The notes: generated by a model not told the origin, from the letters alone. A DNA stretch of 64,000 nt from DSYU01 sp964437595 (GCA_964437595.1 CAYTHO010000021.1:1-64000), one strand, 5' to 3'. Positions 1 to 9,211 are shown, numbered from the stretch's first letter. Numbers and translations: made by a program.

Positions 1-1
1 C

Positions 2-703
2 TTGAGGGCATTCCCCTTTTTCGTCAACCGCTTTTTGAATTCACATCAGACGTATGTTACTTACGATCACGGCGCAGCTTGGGCAGATATGATCCTCCAG
101 GCGTCTGATGAGGTTGAGAATAATCCTATCAGTTCTATTGGTTATCAGGTAGATATTGTTACTGCAAGCGATATCGAACTTGCTTGGAATGATCCAGACA
201 GCACCAAAGATTGGGTAACGGCAGTAAGGGATTACTTTTGGAACCCATATGAAGAAGCAAAAATCAATACCTTATATGTTATTGGTGATGCAAATGGATG
301 CTCTGAGCAAGCTTATACAGGAGATAGTTCATGGGATACATGCGGATCTGAAGAATTTCCTCAATGGACAGCAGAGGATATTTGGTATATTAATAAGGGA
401 GCCTTGATATCCGAAGCTTTCCCTATGATCTATACCAATCATGTACCAAATGATCCAAAATCTTCGGACTGGACAAGTGCTGCACAATGGAAACGGTTAG
501 CAGAGTATAGCCATGCAGAGCATGTTGTAACTTTATTTTTTGCTGGGGAATTAACCCAATTTGGCGCTGGTTGTGATCCCTCAAATGATCCTTTATGCGC
601 CACGCCTGAGAATGGCTATCAGAGACTTTACTCTACATTGAATTCGGACATTGTGACGAGCCAAGAATTGCAGTGGTCTTCTGATATTCGGTGGATGCCG
701 TAA
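2..703 (+). CDS. hypothetical protein, 5' end cut by window edge
   Basis: The reading frame is open from the first bases, so the true start may lie outside the window; the visible part is 233 codons. No signal or membrane segment is visible in it. It is rich in Trp, Tyr and Asp, and has Cys pairs in NGCSEQ...DTCG and GAGCDPSNDPLCATP that could form disulphides, suggesting an exported protein. The stretch WTAEDIWYINKGALISEAFPMIYT followed by WKRLAEYS is reminiscent of TIM-barrel glycoside-hydrolase-like proteins (DUF1906 or GH25-like), but this is only a weak resemblance. The gene is AT-rich, like the next one 33 bp downstream, and unlike everything after position 2050. Function unknown. Confidence 0.6.
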   Translation: MRAFPFFVNRFLNSHQTYVTYDHGAAWADMILQASDEVENNPISSIGYQVDIVTASDIELAWNDPDSTKDWVTAVRDYFWNPYEEAKINTLYVIGDANGCSEQAYTGDSSWDTCGSEEFPQWTAEDIWYINKGALISEAFPMIYTNHVPNDPKSSDWTSAAQWKRLAEYSHAEHVVTLFFAGELTQFGAGCDPSNDPLCATPENGYQRLYSTLNSDIVTSQELQWSSDIRWMP

Positions 704-735
704 TCTCTTGGTTGATTGTTATTTAGGAGAATGCT

Positions 736-1485
736 ATGAAGCAACATCGAAGAATAATTTTCTGGGGTGTGGTTATTCCTCTAATTTCCGGAATAATCCT
801 TTTTATGAGCCTTTTAAGCACAAACAATATGGCCCAAGCGAATCGTCCAGCTAAAGATCCCACATCTGTAGATCCGGTTCTGGCTCGCATAAACGAACGG
901 ATTTCCCAGTATGATAAGGATCTAAAGAAAAAAAATTTAGATGAGGACACAAAAAAGGGCCTTCTTGCAAACAAGAAGTATTATGAAAAGCAAGCCACAG
1001 AGAGAGCTAATTATCTCGAACACCAAGACAAAGCGGGGGTGATAAAGTTAACAGCCCTTGCACAAGAAACAGTTTCTCCTCCCATTGCAACAAACCCGCC
1101 ACTTCCAACCCTTCCTGAAGGACTTTTGAGTGAGTTTTTTGCTCCAAGATACCGCGAGGCAAAATTTACTACACTTTGGATTTCGAGAGTAGGGGGAGTT
1201 GAAGTCCATTATCTCGCTGGAAATTTAGTTAATGATCCAGAGCAAGGTGTAGTGTACATCGAAAAGGATCATGGAAGAAGCGTTGAGAAATATAAAACGC
1301 CCTACAAGCATGGGTCCCTAAAAATTGGGAAATTGAAAAAAAACCGCTTGCATTTAGATGCAAATAATGGTAAGAAAATTTTCTTCGACATTGAGAAAAA
1401 GAAATTTGTCGATGAGTACGATAATCCCCTTCTCGAAACAACACCGACTCCTACATTAGCCCCTGCGTATCCACCACCTGGATAG
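736..1485 (+). CDS. membrane-anchored hypothetical protein
   Basis: 249 aa; ATG preceded by a good ribosome site (TAGGAGA, 724-730). Residues about 5-30 form one hydrophobic segment after a basic N-terminus (KQHRR), so a signal anchor is likely. Residues about 50-95 are highly charged and helical (RINERISQYDKDLKKK...), a probable short coiled coil. The C-terminal half is beta-rich (TTLWISRVGGVEVHYLAGNLV, GVVYIEKDHGRSVEKY) and ends in a Thr/Pro tail (PTPTLAPAYPPPG). It follows the truncated gene at 2-703 and is closed by a strong terminator at 1546-1581, so the two may be one transcript. Function not recognised. Confidence 0.75.
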   Translation: MKQHRRIIFWGVVIPLISGIILFMSLLSTNNMAQANRPAKDPTSVDPVLARINERISQYDKDLKKKNLDEDTKKGLLANKKYYEKQATERANYLEHQDKAGVIKLTALAQETVSPPIATNPPLPTLPEGLLSEFFAPRYREAKFTTLWISRVGGVEVHYLAGNLVNDPEQGVVYIEKDHGRSVEKYKTPYKHGSLKIGKLKKNRLHLDANNGKKIFFDIEKKKFVDEYDNPLLETTPTPTLAPAYPPPG

Positions 1486-1545
1486 TACCTGCCAGACTTC
1501 TAGATAATCCTTGTAAACTGCTCCCAGCGTGGATTGCTAAACTTT

Positions 1546-1581
1546 AAAGGTCAGAGATGTTATATTCTCTCTGACCTTTTT
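1546..1581 (+). terminator. intrinsic terminator after the 736-1485 gene
   Basis: Perfect 12-bp stem AAAGGTCAGAGA (1546-1557) with TCTCTGACCTTT (1568-1579), 10-nt loop, running into a T tract. Seen directly. Confidence 0.85.
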
Positions 1582-1607
1582 GTGTTGCTCATCGTATACT
1601 GTTATTT

Positions 1608-1728
1608 GTAATAAGCGTTCCTTTCCAGACGTGCCTTTAACCTTTTATGTACCATTTGAAGAGAAGTTGGTGAAAAAACGAGTGAATACACAATATAGTT
1701 TTTCGTACCAACTTGGTTCGTACAATTG
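1608..1728 (+). repeat. 121-bp direct repeat, copy 1
   Basis: Starts at GTAATAAGCGTTCC and ends at TCGTACAATTG. It matches 1929-2049 over 121 bp with about eight substitutions and no gaps. Both copies keep one frame open across the repeat (reading ...FYVPF.EKLVKKRVN.QYSF...); five of the eight changes are synonymous in that frame. Weaker similarity (TAGATAATCCTT, CTGACCTTTT) lies upstream of both copies, so the original duplication was probably longer. Confidence 0.9.
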
Positions 1729-1928
1729 TCCATCAAAAGTATGGAACATTAACAAAATTGATTTTCCAACACATCTCTGCTAAAGTGAGTGGGCGAGGTG
1801 CATTGATCCAATCTAATTCTTTAGAGAAATTATTATAACTAGATAATCCTTATGACGCAACTGACCTTTTATGTAGAGTTGTATCCAAATTATCTACTTG
1901 GTATAGCATGAAAAAAAATACCAGAAAC

Positions 1929-2049
1929 GTAATAAACGTTCCTTTCCAGACGAGCCTTTAACCTTTTATGTACCATTTCAAGAGAAGTTGGTGAAAAAGC
2001 GAGTGAATATACAATATAGTTTTTCGTACCAGCTTGGTTCGTACAACTG
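1929..2049 (+). repeat. 121-bp direct repeat, copy 2, at the composition boundary
   Basis: Second copy of the 1608-1728 repeat. It ends exactly where the sequence changes from AT-rich to GC-rich and where homology to NHL-repeat proteins begins. It contains a promoter-like pair TTGGTG (1988-1993), 16-nt spacer, TACAAT (2010-2015), also present in copy 1. Confidence 0.9.
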
Positions 2050-3823
2050 CAACCACAATGTCGCGCAGTTGCGCCGACTCCGGGAGATGTTTCCAAACGA
2101 GCTGGTGGTGATCGGGGTGCACTCGGCCAAATTCCCCTCCGAACAGCTTACTCAGAACATCCGCCAGGCGGTGATGCGGCACGGCATCGAGCACCCGGTG
2201 GTCAACGATGCCGGGTTCAAGATCTGGAACAGCTTCGCTGTGCGCGCCTGGCCGACGCTGATGTTGATCGACCCGCGCGGGCGCATCGCGGGGGAGGCTT
2301 CGGGGGAGATCCTGGCAGAGGAATTTGCTAAGGAAATCCGCGATGTGATCCAGCAGAACGAGGAAGTTCTGGATCGCGCGCCGTGCCTGGCGCTGCCCGA
2401 TGCCGCCAGCGAACCGGCGCGCCCGCTGCGCTACCCGGCCAAAATCCTGGCAGCGGGCGACCGGCTGTTTATCTCCGACACCGGTCACCACCGCATCCTG
2501 GAGGTGCGCCTGGATGCGGACGGAATGGACGGGGAATTGGCGCGGGTGTTTGGCAAGGGCGTAGAAGGGCTGGAAGATGGCCCGGCGGACCAGGCTGCCT
2601 TTAATCAACCGCACGGCCTTGGATTGGACGGCAGACCGGACAGCGGCACGCTGTATGTCGCGGATACCGAGAATCACGCGGTACGCGCCATTGATCTATC
2701 CAGCGGGGTGGTGTCTACTGTGGCGGGGACGGGCCAGAAGGCGCACGGCCGCAAGTCGATGGGCGCGCCTACCGAAACGGCGCTGCGCTCGCCGTGGGCG
2801 GTGCTGCCGCTTTCTGGGTATATTTTTATCGCCATGGCCGGCTCGCACCAGGTGTGGGTGCTGACGAAGGAAGGCCAGTTGGGACCTTTTGCAGGGAATG
2901 GCTATGAGGAACTGGCGGATGGCCCGGTGGGAGAGTCAAGCTTCAACCAACCCAGCGATCTGTCGTTTGGGTTGGGATATATCTTCGTGGCTGACCCAGA
3001 GGCCAGCGCTGTGCGGGCGATCTCTCTGAACGAGGAACCGCGCACGATGACTCTGGTGGGGCAGGGCCTGTTCGATTTTGGCGACGTGGATGGGCCGGGC
3101 GCCAGCGCACTGATGCAGCATCCCACCGGCCTGGTGTTTGATGGCAGCGTGCTTTATGTCGCCGACAGCTACAACCATAAAATCAAGCTGCTCGAGCCGG
3201 CGGCAGGTGAGGTGCACACACTGATCGGCAGCGGGCAACCCGGGCGGCAGGACGGCGCGTTTGAAACGGCCCAGTTATTTGAACCGGAAGGGGTGCAGAT
3301 GCTGGGCAATCTGCTGTACATCGCCGATACCAACAATCACCTGGTGCGGGTGGCCGACCTGGAAACTAGCCAGGTAGATACGCTTCGGGTGCGCGGCCTG
3401 GAACGACTGCCGGTGGTTGGCTATCCCGTGGTGAAGAACAAGGTGGAGCAGCGATCGCCGGTGGTTGTACGGCCTGGAACGGTGCGGCTGGCCCTGGATG
3501 TGCGCCTGCCGCCGGGCTATAAACGCAACCCGGATATGCCGGCTTCCGTTCTTCTGGGCGAAGATGACCAGGCCGAAGTGCTGTCTTTTTCAGCGGGTCA
3601 GGAAATTGCATGGAATATGGAACTTACGAGAGACCAGGATCTTCCGGTGGAATTGACCCTGTACTACTGCCAGGCCGAAGGCGATGAAAACCCAGCCGGT
3701 CTGCTCTGCCTGATCCACGACCAGAATATAGTGGTGCCGCTGCGGGTTTCTGCGGATGGCTCGGGTGAAGCCAGCATTCCGGTAGAAGTGCTGAATATAA
3801 CGGGCGATGGTCCTGTTTTGTAG
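1988..3823 (+). CDS. NHL-repeat / thioredoxin-like protein, 5'-truncated (NHLRC2-like)
   Basis: The open frame gives up to 611 aa, but the first 21 codons come from the direct repeat and have AT-rich codon use. From codon 22 on, the frame reads as the later part of a thioredoxin-fold domain (RLREMFPNELVVIGVHSAKF, HPVVNDAGFKIWNSFAVRAWPTLMLIDPRGRI), then NHL beta-propeller repeats (ADTENHAVRAIDL, ADSYNHKIKLLEP, ADTNNHLVRVADL; residues about 150-460) and a beta-rich tail. Family members normally have about 30 more residues with a CxxC-type motif before this point, and that part is missing. No ribosome site precedes the TTG at 1988; an in-frame ATG at 2087 is an alternative. Probably a decapitated gene. 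Confidence 0.75.
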   Translation: MVKKRVNIQYSFSYQLGSYNCNHNVAQLRRLREMFPNELVVIGVHSAKFPSEQLTQNIRQAVMRHGIEHPVVNDAGFKIWNSFAVRAWPTLMLIDPRGRIAGEASGEILAEEFAKEIRDVIQQNEEVLDRAPCLALPDAASEPARPLRYPAKILAAGDRLFISDTGHHRILEVRLDADGMDGELARVFGKGVEGLEDGPADQAAFNQPHGLGLDGRPDSGTLYVADTENHAVRAIDLSSGVVSTVAGTGQKAHGRKSMGAPTETALRSPWAVLPLSGYIFIAMAGSHQVWVLTKEGQLGPFAGNGYEELADGPVGESSFNQPSDLSFGLGYIFVADPEASAVRAISLNEEPRTMTLVGQGLFDFGDVDGPGASALMQHPTGLVFDGSVLYVADSYNHKIKLLEPAAGEVHTLIGSGQPGRQDGAFETAQLFEPEGVQMLGNLLYIADTNNHLVRVADLETSQVDTLRVRGLERLPVVGYPVVKNKVEQRSPVVVRPGTVRLALDVRLPPGYKRNPDMPASVLLGEDDQAEVLSFSAGQEIAWNMELTRDQDLPVELTLYYCQAEGDENPAGLLCLIHDQNIVVPLRVSADGSGEASIPVEVLNITGDGPVL

Positions 3824-3855
3824 AGATCCTTTTGGCGTATACCCGCGTCACGGGG

Positions 3856-3861
3856 TAAAAT
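3856..3861 (+). promoter_or_regulatory. -10 element directly before a start codon
   Basis: TAAAAT ends 5 nt before the ATG at 3867, with no ribosome site between them. This is consistent with a leaderless transcript; the -35 is weak. Confidence 0.45.
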
Positions 3862-3866
3862 GAAGT

Positions 3867-4337
3867 ATGGAAACCCATGGATTAACGCTGAATATTTTTC
3901 GACGGCTGGTTTATGTGCTGTATTTAGAAATCGGCGCGCTTCAGCCAGCCAACCACCCGGAAATTGCCAGAAAAGCAAAACTCAATACGGCCTTTTTCCA
4001 GCGGGAAAAAACTCGCCAGGCGGTTGAATTATTTCGCCAGGTTGAAGGTGAAACCAGCGCGGCGAAAATCCTCGCCCCATTTGAAGAACGGACCGGCCTT
4101 TTGCTGGAGGATGTGGCCCGCGCTTTCGGCGAAGGCGACTGGCGAAACAAATACGGCGGTTACAACTTTGGCGGGCCCAAGTGGGCGAGGATCGCGGAAG
4201 CGGCCCTGGAACTGTGCCGTTTCATTGAGCAAGGGGATTGGGAAGAGGCGGATATCCTGGTGCATGAAATCATGAAAATGAAAAACAATCAGGGTTACCT
4301 GATCAACCAGCTCGAACGAATGGATCGCCGCCGGTAA
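3867..4337 (+). CDS. small hypothetical protein
   Basis: 156 aa, soluble and mostly helical by composition. No signal peptide or membrane segment. Features visible: a central motif FGEGDWRNKYGGYNFGGPKW (residues about 89-108) rich in Gly and aromatic residues, and a C-terminal acidic/basic helix (DWEEADILVHEIMKMKNNQGYL). The start is placed at the ATG because a TAAAAT -10 ends 5 nt upstream. It ends 44 nt before the large kinase gene, which has its own -10. I do not recognise the family. Confidence 0.7.
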   Translation: METHGLTLNIFRRLVYVLYLEIGALQPANHPEIARKAKLNTAFFQREKTRQAVELFRQVEGETSAAKILAPFEERTGLLLEDVARAFGEGDWRNKYGGYNFGGPKWARIAEAALELCRFIEQGDWEEADILVHEIMKMKNNQGYLINQLERMDRRR

Positions 4338-4369
4338 TATCCGGGCGAATCGTTCCTGGGAAAATCATC

Positions 4370-4375
4370 TATAAT
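4370..4375 (+). promoter_or_regulatory. -10 TATAAT before the hybrid kinase gene, probably leaderless
   Basis: Consensus TATAAT lies 6 nt upstream of the ATG at 4382. No Shine-Dalgarno sequence fits between them. Confidence 0.55.
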
Positions 4376-4381
4376 AATTGC

Positions 4382-7300
4382 ATGAATGCCCCGGGTATTT
4401 TCCTCCGGATCGCATTAATTGTGGCAATAAGCACCTCTGTAGGCCTGGCGGGTTATGCCTTTCGCAGGCGGGCCGTGCCTGGAGGTGTTTCTTTTGCGTT
4501 GCTGTCCAGCGCGGCGGCGCTGTGGTCGTTTGCCTATTTGTTTGAAATTTCCCTGCCTGAGCTTTCACAAAAATGGTTCTGGTTCCAGGTGAAGTACGTA
4601 GGCGTTTCTGTGGTTGCGGTGTTTCTGCTGGTGTACGTTTTTCAGTATACCGGGCGCTCCAACTGGCTGAAGCCTATCACCTGGCTGGCGCTGATGATCG
4701 TTCCGATCATGACGCTGCTGATGATATGGGTCAGGCCGTTGAATAACCTGTTTGTTTCGAATATTTACATTTCGCTACGCGGCCCGATCCCGCTGATGGC
4801 TTTTGAGCGGGAAATTGGTTTCCAAATCAGCGGGCTGTACGACCTGCTGCTGGCGATTGGGGCAGCGAACCTGCTGATTCTTCAATATTTGCGGTCGCCG
4901 CAGATTCACCGCCACCAAATTTTGGCGCTGCTGGCGGGGATTGCGCTACCTACGTTTGGGGGCCTTCTATCCTACCTGGCTTATCCACCCCTGGCTGAAG
5001 TGGATACCGGGCCGATTCTTTTCTCGATCAGCCTGCCCCTGCTGGCCCTTGGCACGTTCCGCTACCGGCTGCTGGACTTGATTCCCTTTGCCCGGGAAGT
5101 GGTCCTGGAAAGCATGCGGGATGGAATGATTGTGATGGACCGGAACTACCAGGTGGTAGAGTTGAACCCCGCCGCCGAGAGCATCCTATGCGCGGATGGA
5201 AAAGATTACAGCGGGAAACAGGCCAATGAAATTGTGGCTGCATGGCCGGCGATGCGTGAAATCCTGCTGGACGATCAGGTTACGGATGCGGATGTTGCCA
5301 TTCATAAGGATGGCGTAGATTTTTTTTATGAAGCGCGCAAATCGCTGCTCCAGGGGCGGCCAGGTTATTCTGAGGGGTGGTTGATCGTTCTTCGCGATAT
5401 TACGGAGCACAACCTGTTACAGACGGCCTTGATACGCAGCGAGCAGAAATATCGGTCGGTGGTTGAGCACAGCAATGACGGGATCGCGATTGTCCAGAAT
5501 GGGCAAATTTGTTACTGCAATGAACAATTGGCGAGAATGGTGGGGCGCACGATGGACCAGATCGCCGGCTTGGCATTGGAGGATTTTCCTTTCGCCGACC
5601 TAAAAAGCGAGGCGCTGACCCGTTTATTGAATAGGCTGCAAGATAAAACGGGCGTTGAGCGTCTTGAAACCACCTTTCTGGATTCGAAGGGCAGCCGGAC
5701 AGACGTGGAATTAACCGCGGCGCCGATCGATTATGAAGGCCGCCCGGCAACCCTGATCTTTGCGCACGACATTGCCAGGAGAAAGCACAACCTTCAATTG
5801 GTGCGCGAGAGTGAGGAACGCTACCGGCGGATCTCAGAGCTGATTTCTGATTTTACCTATGCCTGCCGGATCGAGCCGGATGGACGGATCGTTTCGATCT
5901 GGGCTACCGGGGCGTTCTCGCGAATGACGGGCCTGGATATCAACGATCTGGACCCGTACAGCGCGCTGGTCAGCCGCATCTGCCTGGAAGATGCTTATAT
6001 CGCGCTGCACCATACGGATCGCCTGTTTGAGGGCAAGCCAGATGTCGCCGAGTTTCGCATCACCAATAAAGACGGCGAAACGCGCTGGATTCGCGATTAC
6101 GTACGCCCGATCTGGGATGACACCGAAGGCCGGGTAACGTGGTTCTACGGCGCATCCCAGGATATTACCGAACGCAAGCAGATGGAAGAAAGCCTGCGGG
6201 ATGCCAAAGATGTGGCTGAAGCAGCCACCCTGGCGAAGTCACAGTTCCTGGCAAACATGAGCCACGAGATCCGCACGCCGCTGAATGCGATTATCGGTAT
6301 GACGAGCATGCTGCTGGAGACAAAGCTGGATGAAGAGCAGCGTGATTTTGTGGAAACGGTTCGCACCAGCAGCGATGCGCTGCTCAGCGTCATCAATGAT
6401 ATTCTCGACTTCTCAAAAATAGAAGCCGGCAAGCTTGACCTGGAAAAGCTGCCGTTTCATCTGCGCCAGTGCCTTGAAGAAGCGATTGACATTGTTGCGC
6501 CTCATACCGCCGGAAAGGCACTGGACCTGGTATACGATATCGCGGAGGATGTACCGCAGGTGGTAGTGGGGGATGTTGCCCGCCTGCGCCAGATATTCGT
6601 CAACCTGATCGGTAACGCGGTGAAATTTACCGAAGTCGGCGAGGTGGTGGTTCACATTGGAAACGGCGGGATGATTGAAGAAGAGGTATCCCGGTGCATG
6701 ATCGAAATATCGGTTCGCGATACCGGCATTGGCATCCCCCGCGACCGCCTCAGCCGCTTATTCAAATCTTTCTCGCAGATTGATGCTTCAACCACCCGAA
6801 AATATGGCGGAACCGGGCTGGGGCTGGCAATTACCAGCAAACTAGTTGAAATGATGGGCGGGCGGATTTGGGTCGAAAGCACCGTTGGAAAAGGATCGAT
6901 TTTTCATATCGCCATTTTGTTTGAAGTGGCTCAAGATTCGCTGCAGTCAAGAGATGGACTGGATACGCAGCAGTTGACCGGACGGCGCGCCCTGGTGGTG
7001 GATGATAACCAGACCAACCGGTTGATCCTGACGCGCCAGCTACAATCCTGGGGGATTGTAACCGAGCAGGCAGGTGGGGGCAGCGAAGCGCTGGATCGGA
7101 TAGATCGCCAGGGGCGGTATGACCTGGTTGTCTTGGACATGCGGATGCCAGAAATGGACGGCCTGGCGGTGGCGCGTGAAATTCGCAACCGTTACTCGGA
7201 TGATGGCCCGCTGCTGGTGATGCTGACATCGATTGGGCAGCGATTTGACCGCCAGGAGGATGGCATCCTCAATGCCTATCTTACCAAACCGGTGAAACCA

Positions 7301-8158
7301 TCGCAGTTGTATGATTTACTCAGCGATCTCTTCTTCCAGGAAGGAAGCGGCGAGAACGGTGCTGCTGAAGAGGAGCCTTTCCAGGTGGATGCAAATTTTG
7401 CCGAGCAGCATCCACTGCGAATCTTGCTGGCTGAGGATAATGCCGTCAACCAGAAAGTGGCAACCCGCATGCTGGCGAAACTTGGTTACCGGGTGGATGT
7501 CGCGGCAAATGGGTTGGAGGTGGTTGCGGCTCTCGAACGGCAGCCTTATGATCTGATCCTGATGGATATTCAAATGCCGGAGATGGATGGGTTAGAGGCG
7601 ACCCAGCGCATTCGAAAGCGCTGGCGGGGCCGAGAAACCCCACTGCGCATCATTGCGATGACGGCGTATGCCTTCCAGGCGGACCTGGAACGCTGCATGG
7701 AAGCGGGCATGGATGGGTATATTTCAAAGCCAATCCGCATGGAAGGTCTGGTCGAGATTCTGAGCCGGGATCATGCTGAAAAGCGCCTAAAGAGCCTGAC
7801 AGTTACGGAGAACGATCTCGAAGGGGATGTGATCGACCAGGCGCGGATGCAAGACTTAATCGATGGATTGGGAGATGGGCTGCAGGATGTCATCGAATCG
7901 TACCTCGAAGATGCTCCCAAACAAATCGAAGAAATGCAGGCAGCGCTTGATCGCGGTGATCGGGATGATTTACAACGCATTGCTCACACACTAAAATCAA
8001 GTTCGGGTATTTTTGGGGCGCACCAGTTGGTTACATTATGCCGGGATCTTGAAGTTGCTTCTCGAGAAGGAGGCATTGCTGGGACGGACCCGATCCCACC
8101 CATTGAAGAAGCCTATGAGAAGGTTCAGGTAGTGTTAATCCAGTATCTGCAAAAATAA
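4382..8158 (+). CDS. hybrid sensor histidine kinase (7TM-PAS-HisKA-HATPase-REC-REC-HPt)
   Basis: 1258 aa membrane phosphorelay protein. Residues about 5-235 hold seven or so hydrophobic segments resembling the 7TM histidine-kinase sensor domain. Three PAS-like domains follow (about 240-345, 355-465, 475-595), the last with a PAC motif (YGASQDITERKQME). The HisKA motif FLANMSHEIRTPLNAI places the phospho-acceptor at His628; the ATPase domain has NLIGNAVKFTE, DTGIGIP and GGTGLGLAI. Two receivers have Asp919 (VLDMRMPEMDG) and Asp1062 (LMDIQMPEMDG). A C-terminal HPt domain has His1202 (AHTLKSSSGIFGA). Autophosphorylation and an internal His-Asp-His relay are expected from the family. No DNA-binding output is present, and the nearest regulators are far away, so the target is unknown. 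Confidence 0.93.
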   Translation: MNAPGIFLRIALIVAISTSVGLAGYAFRRRAVPGGVSFALLSSAAALWSFAYLFEISLPELSQKWFWFQVKYVGVSVVAVFLLVYVFQYTGRSNWLKPITWLALMIVPIMTLLMIWVRPLNNLFVSNIYISLRGPIPLMAFEREIGFQISGLYDLLLAIGAANLLILQYLRSPQIHRHQILALLAGIALPTFGGLLSYLAYPPLAEVDTGPILFSISLPLLALGTFRYRLLDLIPFAREVVLESMRDGMIVMDRNYQVVELNPAAESILCADGKDYSGKQANEIVAAWPAMREILLDDQVTDADVAIHKDGVDFFYEARKSLLQGRPGYSEGWLIVLRDITEHNLLQTALIRSEQKYRSVVEHSNDGIAIVQNGQICYCNEQLARMVGRTMDQIAGLALEDFPFADLKSEALTRLLNRLQDKTGVERLETTFLDSKGSRTDVELTAAPIDYEGRPATLIFAHDIARRKHNLQLVRESEERYRRISELISDFTYACRIEPDGRIVSIWATGAFSRMTGLDINDLDPYSALVSRICLEDAYIALHHTDRLFEGKPDVAEFRITNKDGETRWIRDYVRPIWDDTEGRVTWFYGASQDITERKQMEESLRDAKDVAEAATLAKSQFLANMSHEIRTPLNAIIGMTSMLLETKLDEEQRDFVETVRTSSDALLSVINDILDFSKIEAGKLDLEKLPFHLRQCLEEAIDIVAPHTAGKALDLVYDIAEDVPQVVVGDVARLRQIFVNLIGNAVKFTEVGEVVVHIGNGGMIEEEVSRCMIEISVRDTGIGIPRDRLSRLFKSFSQIDASTTRKYGGTGLGLAITSKLVEMMGGRIWVESTVGKGSIFHIAILFEVAQDSLQSRDGLDTQQLTGRRALVVDDNQTNRLILTRQLQSWGIVTEQAGGGSEALDRIDRQGRYDLVVLDMRMPEMDGLAVAREIRNRYSDDGPLLVMLTSIGQRFDRQEDGILNAYLTKPVKPSQLYDLLSDLFFQEGSGENGAAEEEPFQVDANFAEQHPLRILLAEDNAVNQKVATRMLAKLGYRVDVAANGLEVVAALERQPYDLILMDIQMPEMDGLEATQRIRKRWRGRETPLRIIAMTAYAFQADLERCMEAGMDGYISKPIRMEGLVEILSRDHAEKRLKSLTVTENDLEGDVIDQARMQDLIDGLGDGLQDVIESYLEDAPKQIEEMQAALDRGDRDDLQRIAHTLKSSSGIFGAHQLVTLCRDLEVASREGGIAGTDPIPPIEEAYEKVQVVLIQYLQK

Positions 8159-8167
8159 GGAGACGAA

Positions 8168-9151
8168 ATGGAATACCGCGAGTTTGGCCGGACGGGCTGG
8201 AAGGTAACATCTATTGGCTTTGGGGCCTGGGCAATTGGTGGAACCTGGGGGCCGGTAGAGGATGAGGAGTCTTACCGGACGCTAAACCGGGCGCTGGACC
8301 TGGGCGTCAATTTCTTTGATACGGCAGATGTGTATGGCGATGGACGGAGCGAGCGCCTGCTGGCGCGCTTGCGGCAGGAGCGTTCGGAACCCTTCTATGT
8401 GGTGACCAAAGCCGGCAGGCGGTTGAACCCGCACGTGGCTGGCGGATATAACCGGGAGAACCTGACGGCATTCGTCGAACGCAGCCTGCGCAATCTAAAA
8501 ACCGATACCATTGATCTGGTGCAGCTGCACTGCCCGCCAACAGAAGTGTTTTATATGCCAGAGGTGTTTGGGGTGCTGGATGACCTGACCAACCAGGGGA
8601 AGATCCGCTATTACGGGGTCAGCGTGGAAAAAGTTGAAGAAGCGCTGAAAGCCATTGAATTCCCGAACGTGCAGTCGGTGCAGATCATTTTTAATATTTT
8701 CCGCCAACGGCCCGCGGAGCTTTTCTTCGCTGAAGCCAAACGCCGCAAGGTGGGTATCCTGGCGCGCGTACCGCTGGCTTCTGGCTTGCTAACCGGGAAA
8801 ATGAAGGCTGACACGCGTTTCGATGCGGATGATCACCGGGCGTTCAACCGGCACGGAGAAGCCTTTGATCGGGGCGAGACGTTCGCGGGGGTCGATTATC
8901 AAACCGGGCTGCAGGCAGTGGAAGAACTGCGCGCCCTGGTGCCTGCTGGCATGACGATGGCGCAGTTCGCGCTGCGCTGGATCCTGATGTTTGATGCAGT
9001 ATCTACCACGATACCGGGCGCCAAGAGGCCGGATCAGGTAGATGATAATGTGAGAGCGGGCGATCTGCCGCCGCTCTCACCAGAAACCATGCAAAAAGTA
9101 GGAGCGATATACGATCGCTTGATTCGCCCGCGGGTTCACCATTACTGGTAA
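8168..9151 (+). CDS. aldo/keto reductase
   Basis: 327 aa NAD(P)H-dependent oxidoreductase of the aldo/keto reductase superfamily, a TIM barrel acting on a carbonyl substrate that cannot be named. The catalytic tetrad is visible: Asp51 and Tyr56 (FFDTADVYGDG), Lys81 (VVTKAGRR) and His121 (LVQLHCPP). The C-terminal cofactor-binding region reads STTIPGAKRPDQVDDN. The ATG follows AAGGAGACGAA. It starts 9 nt after the kinase gene, so it is probably co-transcribed with it. It is followed by a strong hairpin at 9172-9211. Subfamily resembles the AKR proteins with the N-terminal MEYREFGRTGWKVTSIGFG. Confidence 0.92.
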   Translation: MEYREFGRTGWKVTSIGFGAWAIGGTWGPVEDEESYRTLNRALDLGVNFFDTADVYGDGRSERLLARLRQERSEPFYVVTKAGRRLNPHVAGGYNRENLTAFVERSLRNLKTDTIDLVQLHCPPTEVFYMPEVFGVLDDLTNQGKIRYYGVSVEKVEEALKAIEFPNVQSVQIIFNIFRQRPAELFFAEAKRRKVGILARVPLASGLLTGKMKADTRFDADDHRAFNRHGEAFDRGETFAGVDYQTGLQAVEELRALVPAGMTMAQFALRWILMFDAVSTTIPGAKRPDQVDDNVRAGDLPPLSPETMQKVGAIYDRLIRPRVHHYW

Positions 9152-9171
9152 ACCTGTGGAAATGATGCGAT

Positions 9172-9211
9172 GAAAAACCAGATACAGCTATTTGGCCGTA
9201 TCTGGTTTTTC
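9172..9211 (+). terminator. intrinsic terminator after the aldo/keto reductase
   Basis: Perfect 14-bp stem GAAAAACCAGATAC (9172-9185) with GTATCTGGTTTTTC (9198-9211) and a 12-nt loop. The T tract is part of the stem. Confidence 0.8.

Larger units (their letters stand above)
1486..1987. other. AT-rich intergenic region with duplicated sequence
   Basis: Apart from the terminator (1546-1581) and the two repeat copies, no convincing gene is visible. Short open frames exist but lack ribosome sites. The stretch between the copies (1730-1928) has no recognisable feature. No transposase and no clear terminal inverted repeats of an insertion sequence were found. Confidence 0.6.

Noticed and set aside
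1580..1783. 67-codon frame through repeat copy 1
   Set aside because: No ribosome site; the frame starts inside the terminator of the preceding gene. Recorded as a repeat with a possible coding past, not as a gene.
1700..2048. Short palindromes in the direct repeats as insertion-sequence ends
   Set aside because: ACCAA-C-TTGGT lies inside copy 1 and is imperfect in copy 2; no transposase or target duplication is seen.
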